From Rhodoferax sp. OV413 (GTDB taxonomy: Bacteria; Pseudomonadota; Gammaproteobacteria; Burkholderiales; Burkholderiaceae_C), in contig NZ_FNJA01000002.1 in NCBI RefSeq assembly GCF_900104385.1, positions 620,001 to 684,000 of the forward strand: 64,000 bases of DNA. The letters run 5' to 3'. Shown here piece by piece: positions 8,701 through 18,770 of this stretch. Both the position numbers and the translations under genes were made by a program. Under the pieces are notes generated by a model that did no database searches, was not told the origin of the DNA, and saw nothing but the letters and a program-made list of their open reading frames with translations. Positions within the stretch are counted from its first letter, which is position 1, and each line of letters opens with the position of its first letter.

Positions 8701-9468
8701 TTATGACGTTGCAATATGGCAGCGCACCTGGGCGTCGCGCAACAGGGCGGGGAAGGGCTCGGGCACCGGGGCATCGGTGAACAAGCGGTCGATCTGCGAC
8801 AGGCTGGCCACTTCGACCATCGCCGGGCGGTTGAACTTGCTGCTGTCGGCGGCCATCCAGACCTCGCGCGCGTGGCTGATGATGGCCTGCGAGACCTTCA
8901 CTTCGCGGTAGTCGAAGTCGCGCAGCGTGCCGTCCGATTCAATCGCTGAAATGCCGATCAGCGCAATATCCACCTTGAACTGGCGTATGAAATCGATAGC
9001 AGCCTCGCCGACCACTCCACGGTCGCGGCCGCGCACCACGCCGCCCGCGATGATGACTTCGCATTGTGGATTGGCGCACAGGATTGTGGCCACGTTCAGG
9101 TTGTTGGTGATCACGCGCAGGCCCTTGTGCTGCAGCAGGGCCTTGGCGATGGCTTCGGTGGTGGTGCCGATGTTCAGTATCAGTGAGCAGTCGTTGGGCA
9201 CCTCGGCCGCCACCGCGCGGGCGATGCGGGCCTTGCCCTCGGCATGCAGGTTCTCGCGCTGCGGGTGGGCGATGTTTTCAATCGTCGAGCTGGGCACGCG
9301 CACCCCGCCGTGGAAGCGGGTCAACAGACCGTCGTCGGCCAGGCGCTGTACGTCGCGGCGCACGGTTTGCAGGGTGACGCCTAGCTTGTCGGCCAACTGG
9401 TCGACGGTGAAAGATCCTTGGGCCTGCACGGCATGCAACAGCAGGAGTTGGCGGGGGTTGGGATTCAC
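8701..9468 (-). CDS. glpR: DeoR-family glycerol-3-phosphate regulon repressor
   Basis: This 255-residue DeoR-type repressor has an N-terminal helix-turn-helix (about residues 18-50, QLADKLGVTLQTVRRDVQRL). A sugar-phosphate-sensing C-terminal domain follows with LNIGTTTEAIAKAL, TNNLNVA, GGVVRGRDRGVVGEAA and DFDYREVKVSQ. GlpR proteins leave DNA when bound by glycerol-3-phosphate. It is divergent from the glp transporter operon and co-directional with glpK, 21 bases apart, which fits control of both transcripts. Confidence 0.93.
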   Translation of the reverse strand: MNPNPRQLLLLHAVQAQGSFTVDQLADKLGVTLQTVRRDVQRLADDGLLTRFHGGVRVPSSTIENIAHPQRENLHAEGKARIARAVAAEVPNDCSLILNIGTTTEAIAKALLQHKGLRVITNNLNVATILCANPQCEVIIAGGVVRGRDRGVVGEAAIDFIRQFKVDIALIGISAIESDGTLRDFDYREVKVSQAIISHAREVWMAADSSKFNRPAMVEVASLSQIDRLFTDAPVPEPFPALLRDAQVRCHIATS

Positions 9469-9473
9469 AGTGT

Positions 9474-9565
9474 TTCGTTATGCATAAAAGACGTGTGCGG
9501 ACTTTAAAACGAAAGACAAAGAACGAACCGAGGGTTGTTACTGATAAAAAAGAAACACAAACGAA
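9474..9565. promoter_or_regulatory. Divergent glpR/glpS control region with AACGAA repeats
   Basis: The AT-rich 147-base region between glpR and glpS carries AACGAA at 9508-9513, 9522-9527 and 9560-9565, and its complement TTCGTT at 9474-9479. TTCG-containing half-sites are typical of DeoR-family operators, so these are candidate GlpR sites. No single promoter can be chosen with confidence. Confidence 0.5.
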
Positions 9566-9615
9566 CAATAATTATCAAATTCGAAGATTTGTACCAGTAG
9601 CAACAAAGGAATGTG

Positions 9616-10704
9616 ATGCAGTTGAGCTTAGAAGGCATCAGCAAAAAGGTGGGGGCGCAGACCTGGTTGTATGAAATGGGCTTGTCGCCCCAGCCCGGCG
9701 CGGTCACCGTATTGCTGGGTGCCACCCAGGCGGGCAAGACCAGCCTGATGCGCATCATGGCCGGGCTGGATGTGCCCAGCCATGGCCGCGTGCGTGTTGA
9801 CGGCGTGGATGTGACGGGGCAGCCGGTGCGCGAGCGCAACGTGGCCATGGTCTACCAGCAGTTCATCAACTACCCGTCGCTCAAGGTGCGTGACAACATC
9901 GCCTCCCCGCTCAAGCTGCGCGGTGAAAAGAACCTGGAACAACGGGTGCGTGAGCTGGCTGAAAAGCTGCACATCGAGATGTTCCTGGACCGCTATCCGG
10001 CCGAGCTGTCGGGCGGCCAGCAGCAGCGCGTGGCGTTGGCACGGGCGTTGGCCAAGGCCGCGCCGCTGATGCTGCTGGACGAGCCCTTGGTGAACCTCGA
10101 TTACAAGCTGCGCGAAGAGCTGCGGGATGAGCTGAGCTCGTTGTTCGCGGCCGGTGAATCCACCGTGGTCTACGCCACCACCGAGCCCGGCGAAGCCTTG
10201 CTGCTCGGGGGCTATACCGCGGTGATGGATGCGGGCGAACTGCTGCAGTATGGCCCTACCGCCGAGGTGTTCCACCAGCCCAAGTCGCTGCGGGTGGCCC
10301 GGGCTTTCAGCGACCCGCCGATGAACCTGGTTGCCGCACACACCGCCGCCGGTGGCGTGCAGTTGCAGGCTGGCCCGCTGCTGGCACTGGCTTTGCCGCC
10401 GACCACCCCGGGTGGCTTGTTGACCGTGGGCCTGCGTGCCAGCGCGCTGCGGGTGCAGGCGCGTCCCGGTGACGTGGCCTTAAACGGACATGTCGAGCTG
10501 GCCGAGATTTCGGGTTCCGACACCTTTGTGCACGTGTCTACGCCTATCGGTGAGCTGGTGGCCCAGCTGACTGGCGTGCATTACTTTGAACTGGGCACTG
10601 CTTTGACCTTGTACTTCCACGCCACCCAGGCCTATGTGTTTGACGCCCAGGGAGCCTTGCTGCTGGCCCCAGTGCGCAAGGCGAACGCCGGGGGAGCGAT
10701 CTAA
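9616..10704 (+). CDS. glpS: Glycerol ABC transporter ATP-binding protein GlpS
   Basis: This 362-residue MalK-type ATPase belongs to a glycerol importer of the Rhizobium glpSTPQUV type. It has Walker A GATQAGKT (residues 35-42), signature LSGGQ (131-135) and Walker B LLDEP (D155, E156). A C-terminal regulatory domain starts after about residue 230. The H-loop His is replaced by Thr (T189, in YATTEPGEAL). ATG 9616 is chosen because AAGGA ends five bases before it; GTG 9613 is too close. Its stop overlaps the glpT start by one base (TAATG). Confidence 0.9.
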   Translation: MQLSLEGISKKVGAQTWLYEMGLSPQPGAVTVLLGATQAGKTSLMRIMAGLDVPSHGRVRVDGVDVTGQPVRERNVAMVYQQFINYPSLKVRDNIASPLKLRGEKNLEQRVRELAEKLHIEMFLDRYPAELSGGQQQRVALARALAKAAPLMLLDEPLVNLDYKLREELRDELSSLFAAGESTVVYATTEPGEALLLGGYTAVMDAGELLQYGPTAEVFHQPKSLRVARAFSDPPMNLVAAHTAAGGVQLQAGPLLALALPPTTPGGLLTVGLRASALRVQARPGDVALNGHVELAEISGSDTFVHVSTPIGELVAQLTGVHYFELGTALTLYFHATQAYVFDAQGALLLAPVRKANAGGAI

Positions 10705-11770
10705 TGGCCCGCATCGAACTCGACCTGGCGCACGCCTACCGCGCCAACCCCACGCAGGACAGCGACTACGCCTTGCTGCCGCTGAAGATGACCTTCAACG
10801 ATGGTGGCGCCTACGCCTTGCTGGGCCCGTCGGGCTGCGGCAAGACCACCATGCTGAACATCATGTCGGGCCTGCTGGCGCCGTCGCAGGGCACAGTGCT
10901 GTTTGACGGCAAAGACGTGACCCGTGCCTCGCCACAGGAGCGCAATATTGCCCAGGTGTTCCAGTTCCCGGTGATCTACGACACCATGACCGTGGCCGAG
11001 AACTTGGCGTTTCCGCTGCGCAACCGCAAGGTGCCGCAGGCGCAGATCGACAAGCGCGTCGGCGAGATCGCCGAGATGCTGGAGATGAGTGGCCAGTTGA
11101 ACCAGCGCGCGGCCAACCTGGCGGCGGATGCGAAGCAAAAGATATCGCTAGGCCGCGGCCTGGTGCGTCCTGACGTGTCGGCCGTGCTGTTCGACGAGCC
11201 GCTGACCGTGATCGATCCGCACCTGAAATGGCAGCTGCGCCGCAAACTCAAGCAGATCCACCGCGAACTCAAGCTGACTCTGATCTACGTGACCCACGAC
11301 CAGGTGGAGGCGCTGACCTTTGCCGAACAGGTGGTGGTGATGACGCGCGGCCGGGCTGTGCAAGTGGGCTCGGCCGACGCTTTGTTCGAGCGGCCCAGCC
11401 ATACCTTTGTAGGCAACTTCATCGGTTCACCGGGCATGAACTTCTTGCCTGCGACTGCGACTGCGGATGTGCTGCAGGTTGCGGGTGCGCAATGGTTTCT
11501 GCCGCGCGCATTGCCGGAGGGCGCGCTCAAGCTGGGCGTGCGGCCCGAATACGTGTCGCTGGCCCAGCCCGCCAGTGCGGGGGCCTTGCGCTGCACGGTT
11601 TCCAAGATCCAGGACGTAGGCACCCATGTGATGCTGACGGCCAGCGTGGACGGCCAGGCGCTGAAGGCCCGGCTGAGCCCGGAGGTCCAACTGCCGGCCG
11701 AGGGTGACGAGGTTTGGCTGCAGGTGCTGGGCGAGCACACCTGCTTTTATAAGAACGAGGAGATTGTGCA

Positions 11771-11774
<4 letters not shown>
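10704..11774 (+). CDS. glpT: Glycerol ABC transporter ATP-binding protein GlpT
   Basis: This 356-residue second ATPase of the importer has a canonical Walker A GPSGCGKTT (K47), Walker B LFDEP (D164, E165) and H-loop YVTHD (H198). The signature motif is degenerate: LAADA at residues 139-143 stands where LSGGQ is expected, in the context LAADAKQKISLGRGL. The defect is complementary to that of GlpS, so a GlpS-GlpT heterodimer would have one complete ATP site. The stop overlaps the next gene by four bases (ATGA). This GlpT is not the E. coli glycerol-3-phosphate antiporter of the same name. Confidence 0.9.
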
Positions 11775-12656
<882 letters not shown>

Positions 12657-12664
<8 letters not shown>

Positions 12665-13469
12665 GCCCAAGTTCCAGAAGCGGACGATCTTCCTGCTGGC
12701 CTATATCGTCTTCGCCTTGCTGCCGATCTACTGGATGGTGAATATGTCGTTCAAGACGAACGGCGAAATCGTGGCCAGCTTTTCGCTGATTCCCCAGCAC
12801 TTCACCTGGGACAACTACCGCACCATCCTGACCGATCCATCCTGGTATTCGGGCTATGTCAACAGCCTGATCTACGTGAGCATCAACATGGTGATCACGC
12901 TCACCGTGGCCCTGCCAGCGGCCTATGCGTTTTCGCGCTACAGCTTTCTGGGCGACAAGCATGTGTTCTTCTGGCTGCTGACCAACCGCATGACGCCCCC
13001 GGCCGTTTTCCTGCTGCCGTTCTTCCAGCTGTATACCACCGTGGGTTTGATGGACACGCACTTGGCAGTGGCCCTTGCGCATCTGCTGTTCAGCGTGCCG
13101 CTGGCGGTGTGGATTCTGGAAGGCTTCATGAGTGGCATTCCGCGCGAGATTGACGAAACGGCCTACATCGACGGCTATACCTTCCCGCGATTCTTCTTGA
13201 CGATCTTCCTGCCGCTGATCAAGGCCGGTGTGGGCGTGGCGGCGTTCTTCTGCTTCATGTTCAGCTGGGTCGAGCTGCTGCTGGCCCGTACGCTGACCAG
13301 CGTGAACGCCAAGCCCATCGTGGCCACCATGACACGCACCGTGTCGGCCTCGGGCATGGACTGGGCGACGCTGGCGGCGGCCGGTGTGTTGACCATTGTT
13401 CCGGGTGCCATCGTGATCTGGTTTGTGCGCAACTACATCGCTAAGGGCTTCGCCATGGGGCGGGTGTGA
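12657..13469 (+). CDS. glpQ: Glycerol ABC transporter permease GlpQ
   Basis: This 270-residue MalG-type permease is the second membrane subunit. Six hydrophobic helices are visible, and the EAA loop reads EIDETAYIDGYTFPRFFL. NRMTPPAVFLLPFFQLY before it is a common element of the MalG group. It overlaps glpP by eight bases and is followed 21 bases later by glpU. The symbol follows the Rhizobium glpSTPQUV scheme and has nothing to do with the periplasmic phosphodiesterase GlpQ. Confidence 0.9.
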
Positions 13470-13490
13470 TCGGACTAACAGGAGATATGT

Positions 13491-13799
13491 ATGTTTGAGT
13501 GGATGGCCTGGACCTTGCCGGTCGCAGTTTTCTTTATTTGCATCGCGCTGATGCTGGTGGGTATGACGGTGTGGGAAATCAGGTCGCCGACCACCGTGCG
13601 GCGCGGTTTCTTGCCGATGGAAACCACCCGTGGTGACCGCTTGTTCATCGGCCTGCTGAGCGCGGCCTATGTGAACCTGGCGTTTGTCGGTTTGAGCGGC
13701 AAGTTTGCAGAGTGGTTCAGCCTGGACGGCGACCCTTCGATCTGGATCAGCTTCTTGCTGTCCATGGTTTTGCTGGCGCTGGTCATGCGCAAAGGTTGA
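13491..13799 (+). CDS. glpU: Small membrane protein of the glycerol transporter, DUF2160 family
   Basis: This 102-residue protein has an N-terminal transmembrane helix (about residues 5-27), a conserved central WEIRSPTTVRRGFLPMETTRGDRLF segment (residues 28-52, written as its parts WEIRSPT and RRGFLPMETTRGDRLF), and two more hydrophobic segments. It matches the small accessory gene always found between the permeases and the binding protein in glycerol ABC operons. Its mechanistic role is not established. AGGAG lies seven bases before the ATG. Confidence 0.88.
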   Translation: MFEWMAWTLPVAVFFICIALMLVGMTVWEIRSPTTVRRGFLPMETTRGDRLFIGLLSAAYVNLAFVGLSGKFAEWFSLDGDPSIWISFLLSMVLLALVMRKG

Positions 13800-13891
13800 G
13801 CAGTGTGTTTTCAAGGATTCGGCTTCCATTGCCCCCAGAGCCGAGCAAGCCTTTCGTTCCATGGGGGTGTACACCAATGAGGAGACGAGAC

Positions 13892-15622
13892 ATGAAGATG
13901 CGTTATTCCCTACTGGCCGTTGCAGCCGCTTGCGCGCTGACCGGCCATGCATTCGCCGACGAAGCGGCTGCCAAGAAGTGGATCGACAGCGAGTTCCAGC
14001 CTTCTACCTTGAGCAAGGACCAGCAGACTGCCGAGTTGAAGTGGTTCATCGAAGCGGCCAAGAAGCTGCAGGCCAAGGGCGTGAAGGAAATTTCGGTCGT
14101 GTCCGAAACCATCACCACCCACGAATACGAGAGCAAGACGCTGGCCAAGGCGTTTGAGGAGATCACGGGCATCAAGGTCAAGCATGACCTGATCCAGGAA
14201 GGCGACGTGGTCGAGAAGCTGCAAACCTCGATGCAGTCGGGAAAATCGATCTATGACGGCTGGATCACCGACTCGGACCTGATCGGTACCCACTACCGCT
14301 ACGGCAAGATCATGAACCTGACCGACTACATGGAAGGCAAGGGCAAGGAGTGGACCAACCCAGGTTTGGACCTGAAAGACTTCATCGGCACCAGCTTCAC
14401 CACCGGCCCGGACAAAAAGCTCTACCAGCTGCCCGATCAGCAGTTTGCCAATCTGTACTGGTTCCGTGCCGATTTGTTTGCCCGCCAGGATTTGAAAGAC
14501 AAGTTCAAGGCCAAGTACGGCTATGAACTGGGCGTGCCACAGAACTGGAGCGCCTACGAAGACATCGCCGCCTTCTTCAGCGAAGACGTGAAGACCATCG
14601 ACGGCAAACCCGTCTACGGCCACATGGACTACGGCAAAAAAGACCCATCCCTGGGTTGGCGTTTTACCGACGCCTGGCTGTCCATGGCCGGTACGGCTGA
14701 CATTGGTAATCCGAATGGTTTGCCCGTGGACGAATGGGGTATCCGTGTAGGCGCCGACAAGTGCACCCCGGTGGGTGCCTCGGTGTCGCGTGGTGGTGCG
14801 ACCAATTCGCCTGCAGCGGTCTACGCCCTGACCAAGTACGTCGACTGGATGAAGAAGTACGCGCCCAAAGAGGCTAGCGGCATGACCTTCGGCGAAGCCG
14901 GCCCCGTGCCCGCCCAAGGCCAGATTGCCCAGCAGATCTTCTGGTACACCGCTTTCACCGCCGACATGATCAAGCCCGGCCTGCCCGTGGTGAATGCCGA
15001 CGGCACACCCAAGTGGCGCATGGCCCCTGGCCCGAATGGCCCGTACTGGAAGCAAGGCATGCAGAACGGCTACCAGGACGTGGGTTCCTGGACCTTCTTT
15101 GCCAACCACGACGCCGACAAGACCGCCGCTGCCTGGCTCTATGCGCAGTTCGTGACTGCCAAGACCACCTCGCTGAAAAAGACCACGGTGGGCCTGACCC
15201 CGATCCGCGAGTCCGACATCCAGAGCAAGGCCATGACCGATATGGCCCCCAAGCTGGGTGGTTTGGTGGAGTTCTACCGCAGCCCTGCGCGCGTTGCCTG
15301 GTCGCCCACCGGCACCAACGTGCCCGATTACCCCAAGCTGGCCCAGCTGTGGTGGAAAAACGTGGCCCAGGCCGTGACGGGTGAAAAGACCCCGCAAGGC
15401 GCGATGGACAACCTGGCGGAAGAGATGGACCAGGTGATGTCCCGTCTGGAGCGCGCTGGCATGGCCCATTGCGCACCCAAGCTCAACCCCAAGGGTGACC
15501 CCAACAAGTACCTGAGCGATAAGGGTGCTCCCTGGAAGAAGCTCGCCAACGAGAAGCCAAAGGGCGAAACCATTGCCTACGAAACGCTGCTGAATGCGTG
15601 GAAGAACGGCAAGGTGCGCTAA
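13892..15622 (+). CDS. glpV: Glycerol ABC transporter substrate-binding protein
   Basis: This 576-residue periplasmic binding protein has a clear signal peptide (MKMRYSLLAVAAACALTGHAFA, cleaved after AFA, before DEAAAKK). The mature part has the extracellular solute-binding fold of the carbohydrate group, unusually long for the class but normal for this glycerol-binding family. ATG 13892 is chosen because GGAG lies seven bases upstream and the signal peptide begins there; longer in-frame openings run into glpU. It probably binds glycerol for GlpP/GlpQ. A GC-rich hairpin follows it. Confidence 0.9.
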   Translation: MKMRYSLLAVAAACALTGHAFADEAAAKKWIDSEFQPSTLSKDQQTAELKWFIEAAKKLQAKGVKEISVVSETITTHEYESKTLAKAFEEITGIKVKHDLIQEGDVVEKLQTSMQSGKSIYDGWITDSDLIGTHYRYGKIMNLTDYMEGKGKEWTNPGLDLKDFIGTSFTTGPDKKLYQLPDQQFANLYWFRADLFARQDLKDKFKAKYGYELGVPQNWSAYEDIAAFFSEDVKTIDGKPVYGHMDYGKKDPSLGWRFTDAWLSMAGTADIGNPNGLPVDEWGIRVGADKCTPVGASVSRGGATNSPAAVYALTKYVDWMKKYAPKEASGMTFGEAGPVPAQGQIAQQIFWYTAFTADMIKPGLPVVNADGTPKWRMAPGPNGPYWKQGMQNGYQDVGSWTFFANHDADKTAAAWLYAQFVTAKTTSLKKTTVGLTPIRESDIQSKAMTDMAPKLGGLVEFYRSPARVAWSPTGTNVPDYPKLAQLWWKNVAQAVTGEKTPQGAMDNLAEEMDQVMSRLERAGMAHCAPKLNPKGDPNKYLSDKGAPWKKLANEKPKGETIAYETLLNAWKNGKVR

Positions 15623-15654
15623 CTTCGTAACAGAGATGCAATAGGCTCTGGACT

Positions 15655-15682
15655 GGCCGCGTGGACTGGGTTCCGCGCGGCC
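15655..15682 (+). other. GC-rich hairpin between glpV and glpD
   Basis: GGCCGCG (15655-15661) pairs perfectly with CGCGGCC (15676-15682), followed by GTTTCTC. It may attenuate or stabilise the transcript between the abundant binding protein and glpD. It is not a full terminator, as the U-run is poor. Confidence 0.4.
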
Positions 15683-15742
15683 GTTTCTCACCCGGCACGT
15701 TTCGCGCTTGGCGGGTTTATTTGATGGTTGGAATTTAGGTTT

Positions 15743-17347
15743 ATGACGCTCGCATCTCCCCCCCAAGCTACTGTGCGTGCTGCCCTGCTGGCGCAGCTGA
15801 CGGCACCTGCCCACTATGACGTGGTGGTCATCGGTGGTGGCGCGACAGGCTTGGGTGTGGCGCTGGATGCCGCGTCCCGTGGATTTAGTGTGGCCTTGGT
15901 GGAGTCGCATGACTTTGCCAAGGGCACTTCGTCGCGCGCTACCAAACTGGTGCATGGTGGCGTGCGTTACCTGGCCCAGGGCAATATCGCCCTGGTCCGC
16001 GAGGCCTTGCACGAGCGCACCACGCTGCTGCATAACGCGCCGCACCTGGCCCAGCCGCTGGCCTTTGTGATGCCCTCGTACAAGTTGCTGGACACGCCTT
16101 TCTATGGCATCGGGCTGAAGATTTACGACGCCCTTGCCGGCAAGGCAGGGCTTGGTGCTACCGAGTTTTTAGGGCGCGACAAAACCCTGCAGTACCTGCC
16201 CACCGTCCAGGCACAAGGCCTGAAGGGCGGTGTGAAGTACTGGGATGGCCAGTTTGACGATGCGCGCCTGGCGCTGGTGCTGGCACGCACCGCGGCCGCC
16301 CACGGCGCCGTATTGGTCAACTACTGCGCGGCCACCGGCCTGCTGCACGAAGACGGCAAGGTGGCCGGCGTGCATTGCGAGGACCGCGAAACCGGCGTCC
16401 ATATCACGCTGCGGGCTGGCTGCGTTGTCAACGCCACCGGCGTATGGGTCGATGATTTCCGGCAAAAGGACGGCGCGGCGACCGGCCGGGCCGCCAAGCC
16501 CATGGTCGCGCCCAGCCAGGGCGTGCACATCGTGGTGGACCGCGACTTCCTGCCCGGCGACCACGCCATGCTGGTGCCCAAGACGGCCGATGGTCGTGTG
16601 CTGTTTGCCGTGCCCTGGCTGGGCAAGGTCATTCTGGGCACCACCGATACCCCACGCGACGATCTGGCCCGCGAACCCCGTCCGTTCAAGGAAGAGGTGG
16701 AGTTCATCCTGAGCGAATCGGCACGCTACCTGAGTCGCGCGCCTACCCGGGCCGACGTCAAGAGCGTCTGGGTCGGCCTGCGCCCCCTGGTCAAGCCGCA
16801 GGACGACGATGGTGGCAATACCAAGGGCATCAGCCGTGAGCACACGGTGCTGGTCAGCCGCAGCGGGCTGGTCACGGTGACCGGCGGTAAATGGACTACC
16901 TACCGCGCCATGGCCGAGGATGTGTTGGATAAATGTTTCGATGCCGCCCTGCTGCAACCGCGCAAACCCGGTGTGACTGCCGGCTTGCGCCTGGTGGGTG
17001 CGGGCGAGGCAACCGACCTGACGCCGCCGCAGCAGAAACTCAGCGACCCACCGGGTTGGCAGGCTTATGGCACCGAGCAGGCCGCCGTCCGCGCCTTGCC
17101 GGGGGCAGACCGGCTGTTGGGTGGCGGCTTGACCGAGGCCATGGTGCGTTTCGCCGCGCGCTTCGAATATGCGCGCACGGTGGAAGATGTGTTGGCCCGT
17201 CGCAGCCGCTTGCTGTTCTTGGATGCCCGGTTGGCTGCATCTTTGGCTGCGGACGTGGCAGAGATCCTGTTGCAGGAAACTGGCGTGGACCCGCATAAAG
17301 ATGCGTTTGTTGCATTGGCGCAACTCTATTTGACCCTGCCGGCGTGA
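15743..17347 (+). CDS. glpD: Aerobic glycerol-3-phosphate dehydrogenase
   Basis: This 534-residue FAD-dependent membrane-associated dehydrogenase oxidises glycerol-3-phosphate to dihydroxyacetone phosphate and feeds electrons to quinone. Evidence is the dinucleotide-binding VVVIGGGATGLGVALDAA near residue 33, SSRATKLVHGGVRYL, the LGTTDTP segment, and VTGGKWTTYRAMAED near the C-terminal third. ATG 15743 is chosen over a TTG at 15728. The stop overlaps the following gene (GTGA). Confidence 0.95.
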   Translation: MTLASPPQATVRAALLAQLTAPAHYDVVVIGGGATGLGVALDAASRGFSVALVESHDFAKGTSSRATKLVHGGVRYLAQGNIALVREALHERTTLLHNAPHLAQPLAFVMPSYKLLDTPFYGIGLKIYDALAGKAGLGATEFLGRDKTLQYLPTVQAQGLKGGVKYWDGQFDDARLALVLARTAAAHGAVLVNYCAATGLLHEDGKVAGVHCEDRETGVHITLRAGCVVNATGVWVDDFRQKDGAATGRAAKPMVAPSQGVHIVVDRDFLPGDHAMLVPKTADGRVLFAVPWLGKVILGTTDTPRDDLAREPRPFKEEVEFILSESARYLSRAPTRADVKSVWVGLRPLVKPQDDDGGNTKGISREHTVLVSRSGLVTVTGGKWTTYRAMAEDVLDKCFDAALLQPRKPGVTAGLRLVGAGEATDLTPPQQKLSDPPGWQAYGTEQAAVRALPGADRLLGGGLTEAMVRFAARFEYARTVEDVLARRSRLLFLDARLAASLAADVAEILLQETGVDPHKDAFVALAQLYLTLPA

Positions 17348-18183
17348 TCCCCTTGGCGCAATGGCCGCTGGAGCAGCGGCGCGGGCTGGTCGGTGTGCTG
17401 ACCGATATCGACGACACCTTGACCACCGACGGCGCCATCACCGCAGACGCCTTGCGGGCCTTGGCCGATCTGAAGGCCGCGGGTTTGGTGGTGATCGCCA
17501 TCACGGGGCGCCCAGTAGGCTGGAGCGAGCCGTTTGCCCGCACCTGGCCGGTGGACGCCATCGTTGCCGAGAACGGTGCGGTTGCGCTGTTAAATACTAG
17601 CCAAATCGGCCTCCAGCGCAATCAGGATCAGCGGGAGCTGCTATCAAAACTGTATATCCAGGATGCCATGACTCGGCAGGCCAACTTCGCCCGCATGCGG
17701 CAGGTGGCGCAGCGGGTGCTGGCCGAGGTGCCGGGAACCTGTCTATCCGAGGATTCGCCGGGGCGGGAGACCGATATCGCGATCGACCACAGTGAATTCA
17801 CCTGCCTGCCGCCGGACAAAATTGCCCGGGTGGTGGCGATCATGCGGGCCGAGGGCATGCACGCGACCGTCAGCTCCATCCATATCAATGGCTGGTTTGG
17901 CGAGCACAACAAATGGGTGGGCGCGCGCTGGATCGTGCGTAGCCTGTTCGGTCGGGAGCTGGATGCCGAAGCGGACCGCTGGGCCTATGTAGGCGACTCG
18001 ACCAACGACCAGCTGATGTTTGCCGCTTTACCGCACAGCATAGGCGTAGCCAATGTGCGCCGCTTTGAAGCCGAACTGTTGTCCAAGCCGCGCTACATCA
18101 CCCTTGGCGAGCGTGGTGCGGGGTTTGCCGAGGTGGCCCAGGCCATTTTGGCGGCCCGCGGCGCTGGCGTTGTGGCTTCTTGA
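17344..18183 (+). CDS. HAD-IIB family hydrolase (probable sugar/polyol phosphatase)
   Basis: This 279-residue HAD phosphatase starts with GTG inside the glpD stop (GTGA), so the two are coupled. Motif I is TDIDDTL (nucleophile D21, acid/base D23), motif II is ITGRP (T54), and motif IV is YVGDSTNDQLMF. A type IIB cap lies between. The substrate is unknown; the operon suggests a glycerol-derived or sugar phosphate. Residues about 86-102 (SQIGLQRNQDQRELLSK) are encoded by a copy of the dispersed repeat inserted in frame, just after the conserved VAENGAV segment. Whether this affects activity cannot be told. Confidence 0.8.
   Translation: MIPLAQWPLEQRRGLVGVLTDIDDTLTTDGAITADALRALADLKAAGLVVIAITGRPVGWSEPFARTWPVDAIVAENGAVALLNTSQIGLQRNQDQRELLSKLYIQDAMTRQANFARMRQVAQRVLAEVPGTCLSEDSPGRETDIAIDHSEFTCLPPDKIARVVAIMRAEGMHATVSSIHINGWFGEHNKWVGARWIVRSLFGRELDAEADRWAYVGDSTNDQLMFAALPHSIGVANVRRFEAELLSKPRYITLGERGAGFAEVAQAILAARGAGVVAS
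17601..17650 (-). repeat. Copy 4 of the dispersed repeat, inside a coding sequence
   Basis: AAATCGGCCTCCAGCGCAAT and AGCTGCTATCAAAA match the reverse complement of copy 10 (61531-61598) closely. The frame stays open through the copy, which adds or replaces about 17 residues of the HAD hydrolase. Confidence 0.7.
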
Positions 18184-18215
18184 CAAGGGGGTACGACGTT
18201 TTTCTTTGTGGGGTG

Positions 18216-18244
18216 TTGACGCACTCCGATTAATTCTGCATAAT
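18216..18244 (+). promoter_or_regulatory. Sigma-70 promoter of the rplN operon
   Basis: TTGACG (18216-18221) and CATAAT (18239-18244) are spaced by exactly 17 bases. The start would be near 18251, giving a leader of about 140 bases. The leader holds a GCTTC/GAAGC hairpin (about 18273-18292) and a tiny ORF of 12 codons (18269-18307), which could be incidental. Confidence 0.75.
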
Positions 18245-18392
18245 CGTGGGCTTCGCTTCCAAAAAGCGATGCTTCTGCCCAAAGGAAGCGCTATGAGTGG
18301 TTTGTAGCGTGGACGACGGGCCCAAGACTGATCAGGCGTGCTGCTTAACGAACTTGAGCAAAACAACTGATGCAAGTTGGGAAAACATAGAC

Positions 18393-18761
18393 ATGATCCA
18401 AACTGAATCCCGGTTAGATGTTGCCGACAATACTGGCGCGAAATCCGTTCTCTGCATCAAGGTGCTGGGCGGCTCCAAGCGTCGCTATGCCAGCGTTGGC
18501 GACGTCATCAAAGTGAGCATCAAAGAAGCCGCTCCTCGTGGTCGCGTCAAAAAAGGCGAGATCTACAGTGCAGTGGTGGTGCGCACCGCAAAAGGCATCC
18601 GTCGTGCAGACGGTTCGCTGGTCAAATTCGACGGCAACGCAGCAGTGTTGCTCAATGCAAAGCTGGAGCCCATCGGCACCCGCATCTTTGGACCCGTGAC
18701 GCGTGAATTGCGTACCGAAAAGTTCATGAAGATCGTGTCCCTGGCTCCCGAAGTTCTGTAA
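18393..18761 (+). CDS. rplN: 50S ribosomal protein L14
   Basis: This protein has 122 residues, the usual L14 length, beginning [17 protein letters not shown] and containing [21 protein letters not shown]14 sits at the subunit interface. ATG 18393 gives the family length; a longer in-frame opening at 18297 adds non-homologous residues. Here it is the first gene of the unit, whereas many bacteria have rpsQ directly before it. Confidence 0.97.
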   Translation: MIQTESRLDVADNTGAKSVLCIKVLGGSKRRYASVGDVIKVSIKEAAPRGRVKKGEIYSAVVVRTAKGIRRADGSLVKFDGNAAVLLNAKLEPIGTRIFGPVTRELRTEKFMKIVSLAPEVL

Positions 18762-18770
18762 GGACGCAAC

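Noticed and set aside
13910-16045. 711-codon minus-strand open frame antisense to glpV and glpD
   Set aside because: Antisense shadow; both plus-strand genes are well supported.
18269-18307. Twelve-codon ORF in the rplN leader as a regulatory leader peptide
   Set aside because: It has no repeated codons for one amino acid and no clear alternative terminator; it may be chance.
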